Assembly (NCBI GenBank): GCA_001599755.1
Contig: BCHX01000005.1
Span: 1,521,922-1,585,921 of the forward strand
Length of the DNA: 64,000 nucleotides
Direction: 5' to 3'
DNA from: Gliomastix tumulicola
Taxonomy: Eukaryota; Ascomycota; Sordariomycetes; Hypocreales; Bionectriaceae
Under the pieces are notes generated by a model. It did not search any database. It was not told the origin of the DNA and worked only from the letters and a program-made list of their open reading frames with translations. The position numbers were made by a program, and so were the translations under genes. This document shows positions 50,587 to 61,535 of this stretch, one piece after another (the first letter of the stretch is position 1; every line of letters begins with the position of its first letter).

Positions 50587-50621
<35 letters not shown>
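50587..50621. repeat. (GT)n dinucleotide repeat upstream of PKS
   Basis: About 17 perfect GT units, 400 bp before the PKS start codon and 100 bp before its candidate TATA box. Alternating purine-pyrimidine DNA of this kind can adopt the Z form. Confidence 0.95.
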
Positions 50622-50623
<2 letters not shown>

Positions 50624-50722
50624 ACGATCGATTGTGTCTTGATGCAACTCGATCAAGGCAGGTAGAGAGACAAAAACACCTCAAGCGTTCAGATCTCCTG
50701 CGATCCAAGAGAGCCAAGCAGG

Positions 50723-50730
50723 TATATAAG
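50723..50730 (+). promoter_or_regulatory. candidate TATA box of 6-MSAS gene
   Basis: TATATAAG about 290 bp upstream of the PKS ATG, followed by a long pyrimidine-rich leader typical of strongly expressed fungal genes. Position of transcription start is inferred only. Confidence 0.45.
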
Positions 50731-51020
50731 ACTTGCCTCGCCTCTTCCTTCTACGGTTCTGGACTGACCATTTCCCCTCCAAACCTCCCAGACCTCATCA
50801 CTCACGCGTCCTGCAATGAGCGAAGGTTCTCTCTACTCATCATATCTCATTATCATCCATTCGAAGTAGTTGACCTTTGCCTCTTCCTCCCGCTTCCTCC
50901 TCCATCCATCCTGTTCTATCTGCCATATCCTAACACTCTCCTGATTTACTATTATTCACGACTTTCTCTACCTTCTTCTTCTCACTTTCATCGTCACACA
51001 CGCCGCATCACGACATCACA

Positions 51021-54000
51021 ATGGACGGCTCTAACAACTCCTCCCTCATCTCCTCCCCCCTCGGCTCGACCATCAGCGATGACCAGTCGGGCCTCAACAC
51101 CCCTGCCCCCGACTTTGGCGGATACGTACGACCTACCTACCCTACCTTCACTCTTGTCCCTGTCTGTCCTTCACTCACGATCATGATGACTGACTCCCCG
51201 CCGCCCCCTTTTAGAAGCCTGACAAGGATGTCGCCGTCGTCGGCGTCGCCTGCCGCGTCGCAGGCGGCAACAACAACCCGGAGCAGCTCTGGCAGTCCCT
51301 CCTGGAGCGCAAGGACGCCTCGGGCGAGATCCCCGCGATGCGCTGGGAGCCGTACCTGCGCCGCGACCCGCGCAACGCCAAGATCCTGGCCCAGACGACC
51401 TCGCGCGGCTACTTCCTCGACCGGTTAGAGGACTTTGACGCGCAGTTCTTCGGCATCTCGCCCAAGGAGGCCGAGCAGATGGACCCGCAGCAGCGCCTGT
51501 CGCTCGAGGTCGCGCACGAGGCGCTCGAGGCCTCGGGCATCGCGCCCAAGAGCCTGAGCGGCAGCGACACGGCCGTCTTCTGGGGCGTCAACTCGGACGA
51601 CTACTCCAAGCTCGTGCTCGAGGACCTGGCCAACGTCGAGGCGTGGATGGGCATCGGCACCGCCTACTGCGGCGTGCCGAACCGCATCTCGTACCACCTC
51701 AACCTCATGGGCCCCAGCACGGCCGTCGATGCGGCCTGTGCCTCGTCGCTCGTGGCCGTGCACCACGGCTTCCAGTCCATCATCCTCGGCGAGTCCAAGG
51801 TGGCGATTGTCGGCGGCGTCAACGCCCTCTGCGGCCCGGGTCTGACGCGTGTGCTCGACAAGGCTGGTGCCGTCTCTCCCGAGGGCCGCTGCCGGTCCTT
51901 TGACGACTCTGCTCACGGCTACGGCCGTGGCGAGGGTGCTGCCGCCATCATCCTCAAGAACGTCGCCCAGGCCATCCAGGACGGCGACCACATCCTCGCC
52001 ATCGTCAAGGGCTCGGCCGTCGCCCAGGACGGCAAGACCAACGGCATCATGGCCCCCAACGACAAGGCGCAGGAGCTCGTCGCCCACAACGCGCTCAAGG
52101 TCGGCAGCGTCGACCCGCTGAGCGTGCACTACGTCGAGGCCCATGCGACCTCTACGCCCCTCGGCGACCCGACCGAGTCTCGTGCTGTGGCGGCCGTCTA
52201 CGGTGCTGGCGCCAAGCGTGACCCCGAGAGCCCCTGCCTGATCGGCTCTATCAAGCCCAACATCGGCCATCTCGAGGCCGGCGCCGGCGGCATGGGCTTC
52301 ATCAAGGCCGTGCTCGCCATCGAGAAGGGCGTCATCCCGCCCCAGGCCAACCTGGAGAAGCTGACGACCAAGATCGACTGGCCCAACTCGGGCCTCAAGG
52401 TCGTCCAGGAGACGACGCAGTGGCCCGTCACCGACCAGATCCGCCGCGCGGCCATCTGCTCCTACGGCTACGGCGGCACCGTCTCCCACGCGGTGATTGA
52501 GCAGTTCGTCCTGCCCGACAACGCCTTCGCCCTCCCCAAGACCGAGGCCGAGACCCCCTCTCTCCTCCTGCTCTCCGGTCCCCAGGAGAAGCGCCCGCGC
52601 AACCAGGCCAAGGTCATCAAGGACTGGCTCGAGACCGCCGGCAAGGGCGAGGACATCAAGGCCGTCGCCACGACGCTCGCCGCCCGCCGCGACCACCACG
52701 ACTACCGTGCTGCGCTCGTCGTCGACAGCCACGAGGACGCCGTCGACGCGCTTGGCAAGCTGCACGAGGGCGCCAACTCGCCCTACATCACCGAGAGCCG
52801 CGTGCTCGGCAACGACGTGAACAAGGACGTCGTCTGGGTCTTCTCCGGCCATGGCGCGCAGTGGGCGGACATGGGCAAGAAGCTCCTCGACAACAAGGTC
52901 TTCCTGTCGGCCGTCCAGCCCCTGGACGAGGTCATCAGCAACGAGATTGGTGTCTCGCCCATCGAGCTCCTGCGCAGCGGCTCCTTCGACTCGTCGGACC
53001 AGGTGCAGATCCTGACGTACGTCATGCAGGTCGGCATCAGCGCCGTCCTCAACAGCCACGGCATCTACCCGCAAGCCGTCATCGGCCACTCGGTCGGCGA
53101 GATCGCGGCCAGCGTGATTGCCGGTGCTCTGACTCCCGAGGAGGGCGCCATCGTCATCGCCCGCCGCTCCGTGCTGTACCGCCAGGTCATGGGCCAGGGC
53201 GGCATGATCCTCGTGAACAAGCCATACGCCGAGGTCGCCAAGGAGCTCGAGGGCCGCACCGATCTCGCGGCCGCCATCGACTCGTCGCCCAGCTCGTGCG
53301 TCGTTGCTGGTTCTACCGAGGCCGTCGCCCAGATCAGCGAGCACCTCAAGGCTCGCTCCGTCAAGTTCTTCACCGTCAAGACGGACATCGCCTTCCACAG
53401 CCCGACCCTCAACAAGCTGGTCGACCCGCTGCTGTCCACGCTCGGCGACAGCCTGCGTCCCATCCCGGCCACCAACGCGAAGCTGTACTCGACCTCGCTC
53501 GTCGACCCGCGCGGCCAGGACCTCCGCGACCCTGCCTACTGGGCTAACAACATGGTCAACCCCGTGCGTCTGACGGCGGCTGTTCAGGCTGCTGTCGAGG
53601 ACAAATACCGTGTCTTCCTTGAGGTGTCGTCGCACCCGCTCGTCTCGCACTCCATCAACGAGACGCTCATGGACGCCGGCCTCGAGGACTACGCCATGAT
53701 CCCGACGGTGATCCGCAACAAGCCCGGCGAGAAGAGCATCCTGCACGCCGTCGCGCAGCTGCACGTCAAGGGCGTGCCCATCGACTTCAAGACCAAGTTC
53801 AACGGGCCCTGGTCCGGCGGCGTGCCCAACACGCCCTGGATGCACAAGCCCATCTGGCGCAACGTGCAGACGGGCGCCACGGGCGGCTCCCAGGTGCACG
53901 ACGTCGAGAAGCACACGCTGCTCGGCCAGCGGATCGCGGTGGCTGGCACCGACACGCTCGTGTACACGACGCGTCTGGACAACGACACGAAGCCCTTCCC

Positions 54001-56473
54001 CGGCAGCCACCCGCTGCACGGCACTGAGATCGTCCCTGCCGCCGGGCTTGTGAACACCTTTGTCAAGGGCACGGGCGCCAACGTGCTCTCGAACGTGGTC
54101 CTGCGTGTGCCCGTCGCCATCAATGCTCCGCGCAACGTGCAGATCGTTGCCCAGCGCGACGAGGTCAAGATCGTGTCCCGCCTCATCCAGGAGGGCCAGG
54201 CTGACGACGCCTCGTGGGTGACGCACACCACCGCCCACTGGGAGTACAACCAGGACGAGGCCGGCATCCCCGCCGAGACGATCGACCTGGAGGCGGTCAA
54301 GGCGCGCATCGGCACGCGTCTGGCCGACAACTTCTCCATCGACTACCTCGACAAGGTCGGCGTGTCGGCCATGGGCTTCCCCTGGGCCATCACCGAGCAC
54401 TGGGGCAACACCAAGGAGATGCTCGCCCGCGTGGACGCCGCTCCCGAAGTCAAGGACGGCGGTGCCCTGCCCTGGGACGCCGGCTCGTGGGCGCCTATCC
54501 TCGATGCTGCGACGTCCGTCGGCTCGACCGTCTTCTTCGACGAGCCGCGGCTGCGCATGCCCGCCCAGATTGAGCGCGTCAACATCTTCACTGCCGAGAA
54601 CCCTCCCAAGGCGGGCTGGCTGTACGTGCAGGAGGCCAGCGACACGGCGCTTGCTTCCCACGTGAGCGTGTGCAACGACGCTGGTCAGATCGTTGCCAAG
54701 TTCACCTCAATGCGCTTCTCCGAGATCGAGGGCACGCCTGGCGCTGGTGGCAGCGGCAGCATGGAGTCGCTCGTGCACCAGATCGCCTGGCCCCCTGTTT
54801 CCCTGTCCGAGGAGCCGCAGCCCATTGACAAGATCGTCATTGTGTCCGAGGACGCCGTGCTGGCCAAGACCTACGCCCGCACGCTGCCCAAGAAGACGCA
54901 GTCCACCGTTGTCTCGTCGGCCGCCCAGCTCGACAAGGCCACGCTGGACAAGAACACGGCCATCGCCTACATCCCCGGCGAGGTCGACAGCCTCGAGGAT
55001 GTGCCCAAGGCGTCCGAAGAGTTCGCGTGGCAGACGCTCGACCTGATCAAGTTCGTCGTCAACAACAACCTGCAGAGCAAGCTCTGGGTCGTCACCAACG
55101 GCACGCTCGAGGCCGAGGAGCCCACGGCCCTCGCCCAGGCGCCCCTCGTCGGCCTGTCGCGTGTCCTGTCCAGCGAGCACAGCGACCACTTCGGCGGCCT
55201 GATCGACGTCGAGATCCCCCTGTTCCCGATCCGCGAGATCCGCTACGTTCAGGGCGCCGACATCATCCGTGTGCGCGATGGCGTTGCTCGCACGGCGCGC
55301 TTCCGTCCTTTGCCGCGTGACAAGCTGCTGCCGACTGCCAAGCAGGGCACTGCGCTGCTGCCCAAGGCCGACGGCTCGTACCTGATCACGGGTGGCTTCG
55401 GCGCCCTCGGTCTGGCTGTTGCCGGCTTCCTCGTCGAGAACGGCGCCCGCCGCATCATCCTCAACTCGCGTCGTGGTCTGCCTCCCCGCAAGGAGTGGGA
55501 CAGTGTCAGCGAGTCCCTGGCGCCTGTCGTCGAGAAGGTGCGCGAGCTTGAGGCCAAGGGCGCGTCCGTGTACATTCTGCCGCTAGACATCAGCGTCGAG
55601 GGCTCAGCCGCTGCGCTGCAGGAGGCCCTGGACGACCTCAACATCCCCGAGGTCAAGGGTGTCGTCCACGCTGCCGGCGTGCTCGACAACCAGCTGGCCC
55701 TGGACACGACGCGCGACGCCTTCGCGCGCGTCCTCGACCCCAAGATCACGGGCGGCCTCGCGCTGCACGAGGTCTTCCCGCCCAAGTCGGTCGACTTCTT
55801 TGTGCTCTTCTCGTCGTGCGGCCAGCTCGTCGGCTTCACGGGCCAGAGCTCGTACGGCACGGGCAACTCGTTCCTCGACAGCCTGGCGACGCACCGCCGC
55901 AGCCTGGGCGACGACGGGGCTGTCGCCTTCCAGTGGACGTCGTGGCGCGGCATGGGCATGGGCGCCAGCACCGACTTCATCAACGCCGAGCTCGAGAGCA
56001 AGGGCATCACCGACGTCACGCACGACGAGGCCTTTGCTGCGTGGAAGCACCTGGCCAAGTACGACATCGACCACGGTGTCGTCCTGCGCAGTCTCGCGTT
56101 CGACGAGGGCGAGCCGCTGCCGTCGGCCATCCTGGGCGACATCGCCATCCGTCGCGAGGGTACCGCTCCCGTTGCTGGTGCTGCGGGCGGTGCTGCTGCT
56201 GCTGAGGCTGTCCCTACGTCCGGCCCCGAGCTCAAGGTCTACCTCGACGGCAAGATCCGCGGCTGCGTCGGGCAGGTGCTGCAGATGGACGCCGAGGAGG
56301 TCGACTCCAAGGCCGCGCTGTCCGATCTCGGTGTCGACTCGGTGATGACGGTCACGCTCCGTCGCCAGCTGCAGCAGACGCTCAAGGTCAAGGTGCCTCC
56401 CACGCTAACCTGGAGCCATCCGACCGTCAGCCACCTGGTCGGCTGGTTCGCGGAGAAGGTCGGCAGCGCATGA
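51021..56473 (+). CDS. 6-methylsalicylic acid synthase-type PKS
   Basis: Iterative partially reducing PKS of 1787 residues; 6-MSA synthases are about 1770-1800 long. Two exons: 51021-51125 and 51215-56473. [11 protein letters not shown] with Cys210, VEAHATST with His345, [10 protein letters not shown] with His387. [10 protein letters not shown] and GHSVGE with Ser661. Thioester hydrolase/dehydratase-like domain: [10 protein letters not shown] with His967, the HxxxGxxxxP motif. [14 protein letters not shown] near 1425-1435. [12 protein letters not shown] with Ser1744. No ER, methyltransferase or TE is present. By family knowledge it joins one acetyl and three malonyl units, reduces one ketone, and releases 6-methylsalicylate. 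Codons end almost only in C or G, in contrast to the NRPS. The partner P450 lies upstream on the other strand. No 6-MSA decarboxylase or other patulin-type partner is in view. Confidence 0.94.
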
Positions 56474-57366
56474 ATGATTGCCTGTTCAGATTGAGTGTTG
56501 ATGCAATTGAAGGATGGAAAGAGATGGAAGGAAGGAAAGAAAGAGAGAAAGAAAATATCTCCTTTGTAAGGATACACGAACCAGATTGTCGGCTTCTTTC
56601 CTCTTAGCCTTGGGTTTAACGGGTATTGTTTTTCCTTGTGTTTAGCATTTGCTTGGTTTTTGGATTTCCCTGACACAGCATGTATGGATGATGAGATGAT
56701 TTACCTGCATCTGAAAGGCTCCATAGAGGCTGTTATGACTTCAAGTCTCACATTGTTCAACCTGGGTGCGTGCCGTGCTTGTAGACCTCTGTTCCATCTT
56801 GGCTGTGCCCGCATGGTTGTGGTGCTCGAGTTGGATGCTGAGAAGCCATGCCTCTTGCTTTGCGACCCTCCGTCAGCCCCAGCGTGCGCCCTGTGGCAGC
56901 TCCTCGTCTGGCTCTTCCGTAGAACGACAAGGGCCAGCCGCGGCTTCTGGCGCACGCTAGCCTACTCGCAAGGGTTCGGAACCGCTAAATATTGAGTCAG
57001 TGGAAACCTGCCGCGTCGCTGTGTCCTTTGTCAGCGATAGCGTAGTCGCGCGCGTTGTAGTGCAGGGACTCACTCCATGGAAAATGTGTTAGCCCCCCGA
57101 CTCCAGCTCATCGCGCGACCTGGCATGGATCCCTCCACGTGGTTGCGTGCCGCATCCGCTCAAGTGGTTGAAAGAATACCATTTTGATTTGGGTGTGCAT
57201 GTGGCTTAAGCTTTTCTTCCACCACTTGGCGCACTGGAGATCTTGGGCGGGAGGCCGGAGGTTTTTCTCCACCCGCACTAATACCTTCTCCGTCATCACC
57301 CTCCAGTAGGCGCTTCTCGCATAAACCAATTCCTCTCCTTACTAGTACTCAAGCGTTTTCGTCGTC
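56474..57366. other. intergenic after PKS
   Basis: No gene seen. The first 100 bp contain GAAA-rich 3' flank of the PKS. The remainder is ordinary mixed sequence leading to the DUF7924-like gene. Confidence 0.5.
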
Positions 57367-58910
57367 ATGGCCCGTACCCGAGCGCAGTTGGCCGCCCAAG
57401 GAGGGCGCGTATCGTCAACGCAGCAGTATCAAGGTACTGGCTTCAAGACGCGCCTGACAACCGCGTTGCTGATAATCAGCAGGCAGGAGACCCGAGAGCG
57501 TGAGTAAGCACAGGAGCAACCGTCAGACCACATGCCACCAGGAGCGACCAGCTTCCCAGCATCCTGAATGCAATCAACCGTATCCATCTCAGAGCGAGAA
57601 GGCGCTGCCTCAGCAGGTACGCCATGTCGATTTTGGACTCTCTTTCTCTTTCTCTCTCTCTCTATTTATATGCGGATGCTGACATTCGGTCGCCCAAGCT
57701 TCCCACGACACCTGACAAGCGCAGTACGAAACGGCCAGCCGACGACCCTCCTGATCACGAGCCAGCAACTATCCAGAAGCGGCGTCGACCGTCTACAGAT
57801 CCCGTTATCGCAGAGACTTCCCGCAGACTCGATTCGATCCGCTTCTGGGCGACAGAAGGGCAATGGCCGCGAGAATATTTTGAACGCGGCATGGAGCACC
57901 TGCTTGCGCGGAAGAGGTCCCTTGCCTCCCTTACCCGCAAACGATCGAACTCTGCGACGTCCGCGACTCCGAGCGATCAGAGGCCTAGGGAGGAGAAGAA
58001 TACGCCGTACGAGGACACTCGTTACGAGCTCCTGCTTCAGATGAAGGGCACGTACCTATCCAGGTCCGACCAAGACATCACAGATGCGAGCAAGTGTCTT
58101 GTCCGGAACCTCCTCGACGGTGAACAGCCAATACCCAACGGGACGATATTCGACGATGCAATATTCGTGGATGCATGCGACAATTTACGGAATAAGAACG
58201 AGGCTAGGATTATCCGGGATATTTCTCGACTCCTTGTTCCTTCTGCGGAGGCCCTTGCCCTTCGTGCCAAACACCTCAAGATTCTAATCGAGAGCGTCAA
58301 CGAGGGGTGGAACAACTCGATCCCCTTGACAGACCCCCGCCCCCAACCCGACTACTCTGTGGGGTTCAAACGCGAGGCATTCACCGACGAGCAGCTCGCC
58401 AAACTATCCCCGTTCCTCGGCGACTTCATCGCCGGAGACCAGTCCTTTTTCATGGCGACGTACTACATGTACTTCCCCTTCTTGACGTGCGAGGTAAAGT
58501 GCGGGGCTGCAGATATACGCGTTGCCGACCGCCAGAACGCACACAGCATGACTCTTGCGGTGCGGGCCATCATCGAGCTCTTTCGCGTTGTGAAACGTGA
58601 AGACGAGGTCAATCGACAAATCCTCGCCTTCTCTGTCTCGCATGACGACCGGTATGTGCGTATCTACGGCCACTACGCGGTCGTGGATGGGAAGAATGCA
58701 AAGTATTACCACCACCCGATCCGCAGTTTTGGCCTCACGGACCTAGACGGCAAGGATAAGTGGACGGCATATCGCTTCACCAAGAACGTCTACGACGCGT
58801 GGATGCCTACACACTTCAAGAAGCTCTGCTCAGCCATCGACCAGTTGCCGGCCGAGTTGGATTTTGACGTCCCGTCGATCCCGGAAACCGGGCTATCCCA
58901 GGACCTGTAG
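57367..58910 (+). CDS. DUF7924-like protein, PD-(D/E)XK-like signature
   Basis: Three exons are read: 57367-57433, 57483-57616 and 57699-58910, 470 residues. The acceptor of exon 2 could also lie 3 bp upstream, adding one residue. The N-terminus (MARTRAQLAAQGG) is followed by a basic, low-complexity part. The C-terminal domain matches a fungal family I recall as DUF7924: NKNEARIIRDISRLLVPSAE, then PDYSVGFKR, FFMATYYMYFPFLTCEVKCG. The spacing PD..EVK resembles the PD-(D/E)XK nuclease core, so a nuclease-fold role is possible but not shown. The frame ends SIPETGLSQDL then TAG; 49 further in-frame codons with protein-like content follow to a second TAG at 59058-59060. The present gene may therefore be a truncated allele. 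Confidence 0.75.
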
Positions 58911-59060
58911 AGCGTGATGCAGTCGGATGTTGGATCATCGGCTTCTCTGCCTGTTAACCAAAGTCAGCTTAGCAATGCCGGGCAAGCGCAGGCAGTCACT
59001 CCAAACACTTCATTCACAGGACCCAACACGACCGAGAAGAGGAGGGGAGCTCAGAAGTAG
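58911..59060 (+). pseudogene. in-frame tail beyond premature TAG
   Basis: Directly after the stop of the DUF7924-like frame, 49 codons continue without interruption (SVMQSDVGSSASLPVNQSQL, then an Asn/Thr/Ser-rich stretch ending EKRRGAQK). Family members commonly have such a Ser/Gln/Asn-rich tail. A single GAG-to-TAG change would explain the break; this is inference from composition and frame. Confidence 0.5.
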
Positions 59061-59798
59061 GTCAAAAAGGAGATCGAAATGGTTGTTGGGAAAGATGCTG
59101 GGCGCAGTGTTCCGAAACCCGACTAATTTCTGTTATTCCTGCTAGACCTGGAGAAGAAGCATGAGGAGGCTGGGTTGCAGAAGGTAATAGAGTCGGCTCA
59201 TCTAGAGACTAACAAGGGTAGTAAAGGATAAGGATAGGAAGCCTCGACTTTATGAGGCTAAGATATAAACCGGAAGCCCCTGGCTTATGTCGTCTGATTG
59301 ATATGATTGATCGGTTTCTGCTAAGAATTCGACTTGCTTGTAGTCTTCCTTCATAAAGGGCTTGAAAGGTATAGGGATAGATCTACTTCGGACTCTTGCG
59401 CGGAAAGAGAGGTAAGTACGAATCTGTATATCGGAAGCTCTTGCTAGATCACCAATAAACCTCATCTTCTATACGTCTGATAGAATAGGACCTTGCATTA
59501 ATGGCGAGACGACATTCAGTCCATATCCTCCAAGGGTCGTTGATTGATTGGAACCAGCTGAAAGCAGGCAGCCATGATGCGTGAAGAAGACCCGACAAAA
59601 TAACGCCTCGAGAGGGTCACAACGCATTGCAAACCAGGACGAAGTTGGAGCTTCGATGTCCATTACCCAGCCAGAGCAAGAAAATATTGCAACGTGCTAT
59701 ATGCACACTGCAGTATCTTCTGGCCATGGCCGAGGAGAATACGACGCCCTAAGGTGATTGATTGACCAGTTTAGATCCTAAAGTAACTCTCATCGCGG
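59061..59798. other. no clear gene; short coiled-coil-like fragment
   Basis: Around 59146-59230, after a plausible CCTGCTAG acceptor, a frame with LEKKHEEAGLQKVIES runs for about 28 codons before a stop. It may be a worn 3' exon of the neighbouring locus. The rest has no supportable feature. Confidence 0.3.
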
Positions 59799-60553
59799 TC
59801 ATCCGTGACGAAAGTGAGATAGCCTCCAGATTGGGGGCCATGGCGTGCTTTGCGAGGACTTCAGCTCTTGAAGCTTTGATGTTGTAGTATGCTCAAGAGC
59901 CTGGACTTCTGGCCTGATAATACCAATAAGCTCATTGGTAACACCCTCGACTCCCCCATGGGTAATGATCTCATCGGCGTAGGGTTTCCACTCGGACCCA
60001 GGAATCTTGTTATTAACTATGTGTTGAAGAAGGACAAGACATGAATCCTTTACGGATGGTATGGTTACAGTGCTTATTGGAGGAACCACCTAGCATATAA
60101 TAATTCATACCCATTGTCTTAAGAGTAAAGGAAATGACTTACATCCCGTACTTCTGGATCAATCGCAGTCCATTCGTCGTCAGTGTACTGGCCAGAGCGC
60201 ACAGTGATATTCAGAGCTGGCTGTATTGTCGATGCTGCCCGCCGATGTGCGGCACGTTGCTGGCGCTCTTGCGGCTCATCCCCAATTCTTGGGCGCTCAA
60301 GTAGTTGGGTCTTGAGGATTAACCGGCATGTGCTTGCCTTGGGTCCCTTCCGCCCGCATTTCTCACAGGGTTGCAATTTCGGACAGTGGTGAATGTGATG
60401 GCCCTCCTTCTTGCAGTAACTGCAGCTGTTGCTGCATTTCGGATAGGGACGCTTGGTGAAACCGACTCGGCCACAACCAAAGCAAGTTCGGCGATCTTCA
60501 TCCCAGAAATATATTGGGGAAAGATGGGAGGCTATTGATCCAGCCGCCTCCAA
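59799..60553 (-). pseudogene. zinc-knuckle (CCHC) protein relic lacking a start
   Basis: Two blocks in phase, 60143-60553 and 59799-60089, joined by a 53 bp GT..AG intron, encode about 233 residues. They carry three cysteine clusters: CFGCG..., CSYCKKEGHHIHHC (a perfect CX2CX4HX4C knuckle) and CEKCGRKGPKASTC (His replaced by Pro). No ATG opens this frame: it begins after an in-frame TAA and the ORF start is TTG. Upstream runs a tRNA gene. Gag-like or LINE ORF1-like origin is possible but unproven. Most likely a 5'-truncated, decaying copy. Confidence 0.5.
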
Positions 60554-60802
60554 GAGAGCTTGGCGGGGAGTGTGTTAGGGTGAGAATCAGTAGGCAATGT
60601 AATAAGAGTGTGGCTACGCTTAGGAACAGTACAGACGTACCCGGCGAGAAGGCGGGGTGTGGTTTCTGGATATATGCGAGGATGAAGGTCTATGGGGATA
60701 TGAGAGGGATCTGAATTCTGATGTAGGTTGTCACGGACTATTCCTCCTCTGATCTCATAATCTCCCAGTATATAAGTGTACCTTGTGGCAATGGTTGTAA
60801 CA

Positions 60803-60874
60803 TCCGGCGTGGTGTAGTGGTTAACATCGCTGTCTTTCACACAGCAGCCTCGGGTTCGATTCCCGGCACCGGAG
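60803..60874 (+). tRNA. tRNA-Glu (UUC)
   Basis: Cloverleaf folds by eye: acceptor TCCGGCG/CACCGGA, D arm with TAGTGGTTA, anticodon stem GCTGT/ACAGC around loop CTTTCAC (anticodon TTC), T arm CGGG-TTCGATT-CCCG. The acceptor stem has one C:A mismatch at the sixth pair. No intron. A T-run follows within ten bases and can serve as a Pol III terminator. Confidence 0.92.
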
Positions 60875-60875
60875 G

Positions 60876-61128
60876 CTTTTTACTTTTTGGTAAAAGTAGT
60901 AAGGTACTTTTTATTTTAAAGTAATTAATAATTATTATAAAAAGATGTTAAAGTATTATTAAAAAAAAGAAATATTAAATTTTCATATTTAATGTTTATA
61001 TTTATTTTTACTTTATGAAAAAACTTTTATTTTTATTAGAATCTAATATATAAAAAATATATAAAAAAATTTAAAAAATAAAAGGAATTTTTTTTATAAA
61101 AAAATAATAATATTTTAATTTAAAAAAA
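60876..61128. other. extreme AT-rich island behind tRNA-Glu
   Basis: About 250 bp made almost wholly of A and T, with sharp edges: it begins at the tRNA terminator and ends at GC-rich coding-like DNA. No frame is open. Candidates are a RIP-mutated transposon remnant, a solo LTR/MITE or a mitochondrial-like insertion. Confidence 0.8.
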
Positions 61129-61130
61129 CC

Positions 61131-61238
61131 AAGCCGGCCTCGTCTGCCCCTTCACCGACATCCGCTTCAAGCACTACCGTCTCTTAGACAAGGCCGGTCC
61201 AGCGCCTGAGGACAAGGAGACGCTCGACAGGCGCTAGC
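61131..61238 (+). pseudogene. orphan coding fragment
   Basis: Immediately after the AT-rich island a GC-rich frame reads AGLVCPFTDIRFKHYRLL, then DKAGPAPEDKETLDRR and TAG. Codon use and composition are protein-like, but there is no start and no upstream exon. It looks like the 3' end of a gene cut by the insertion. Family not recognised. Confidence 0.35.
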
Positions 61239-61535
61239 ATGGCTCTATAGGTCTTCCGGCCGATTGGAGTGGGCTTTGGGCCTAATTTTGTGACACATAG
61301 CGCTAGCAGGCGGGAAGAAACTCACCCGAGACTTTTAGGCCCTCCTCGAGTAAGGTATGGGTCACAGTCCAAGTTGAAGTCCTACTGGGGGGTTCCCAGC
61401 TGGCTACAACTAGGTAGTAGTACTATTACCTTCCCTGTGCTCTGACATGTCAGCACCACGACCTCGCTCACTCAACAACACTTCTTGGCGCGCGCCCCCC
61501 TCCCAATCCATCTTCCACGAGCTTTCCCCCAGCTC
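61239..61535. other. upstream region of hypothetical gene
   Basis: Mixed sequence with no feature beyond an out-of-frame ATG at 61447. It presumably carries the promoter of the gene beginning at 61536. Confidence 0.4.

Larger units (their letters stand above)
44237..51020. other. 6.8 kb divergent spacer between P450 and PKS
   Basis: The largest gene-free stretch. I found no splice-consistent coding frame or known motif; the longest frame (46686-47639, minus) is motif-free. It contains short CT/GT repeats, a GT run at 50587-50621 and CT-rich leader sequence before the PKS start. It should hold the promoters of both genes, and possibly non-coding RNA or an unrecognised short gene. Confidence 0.5.

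Noticed and set aside
51425..54661. 1078-codon open frame antisense to the PKS
   Set aside because: A by-product of the extreme C/G third-position bias of the PKS; the translation is low-complexity Arg/Val/Asp/Gly with no motif.
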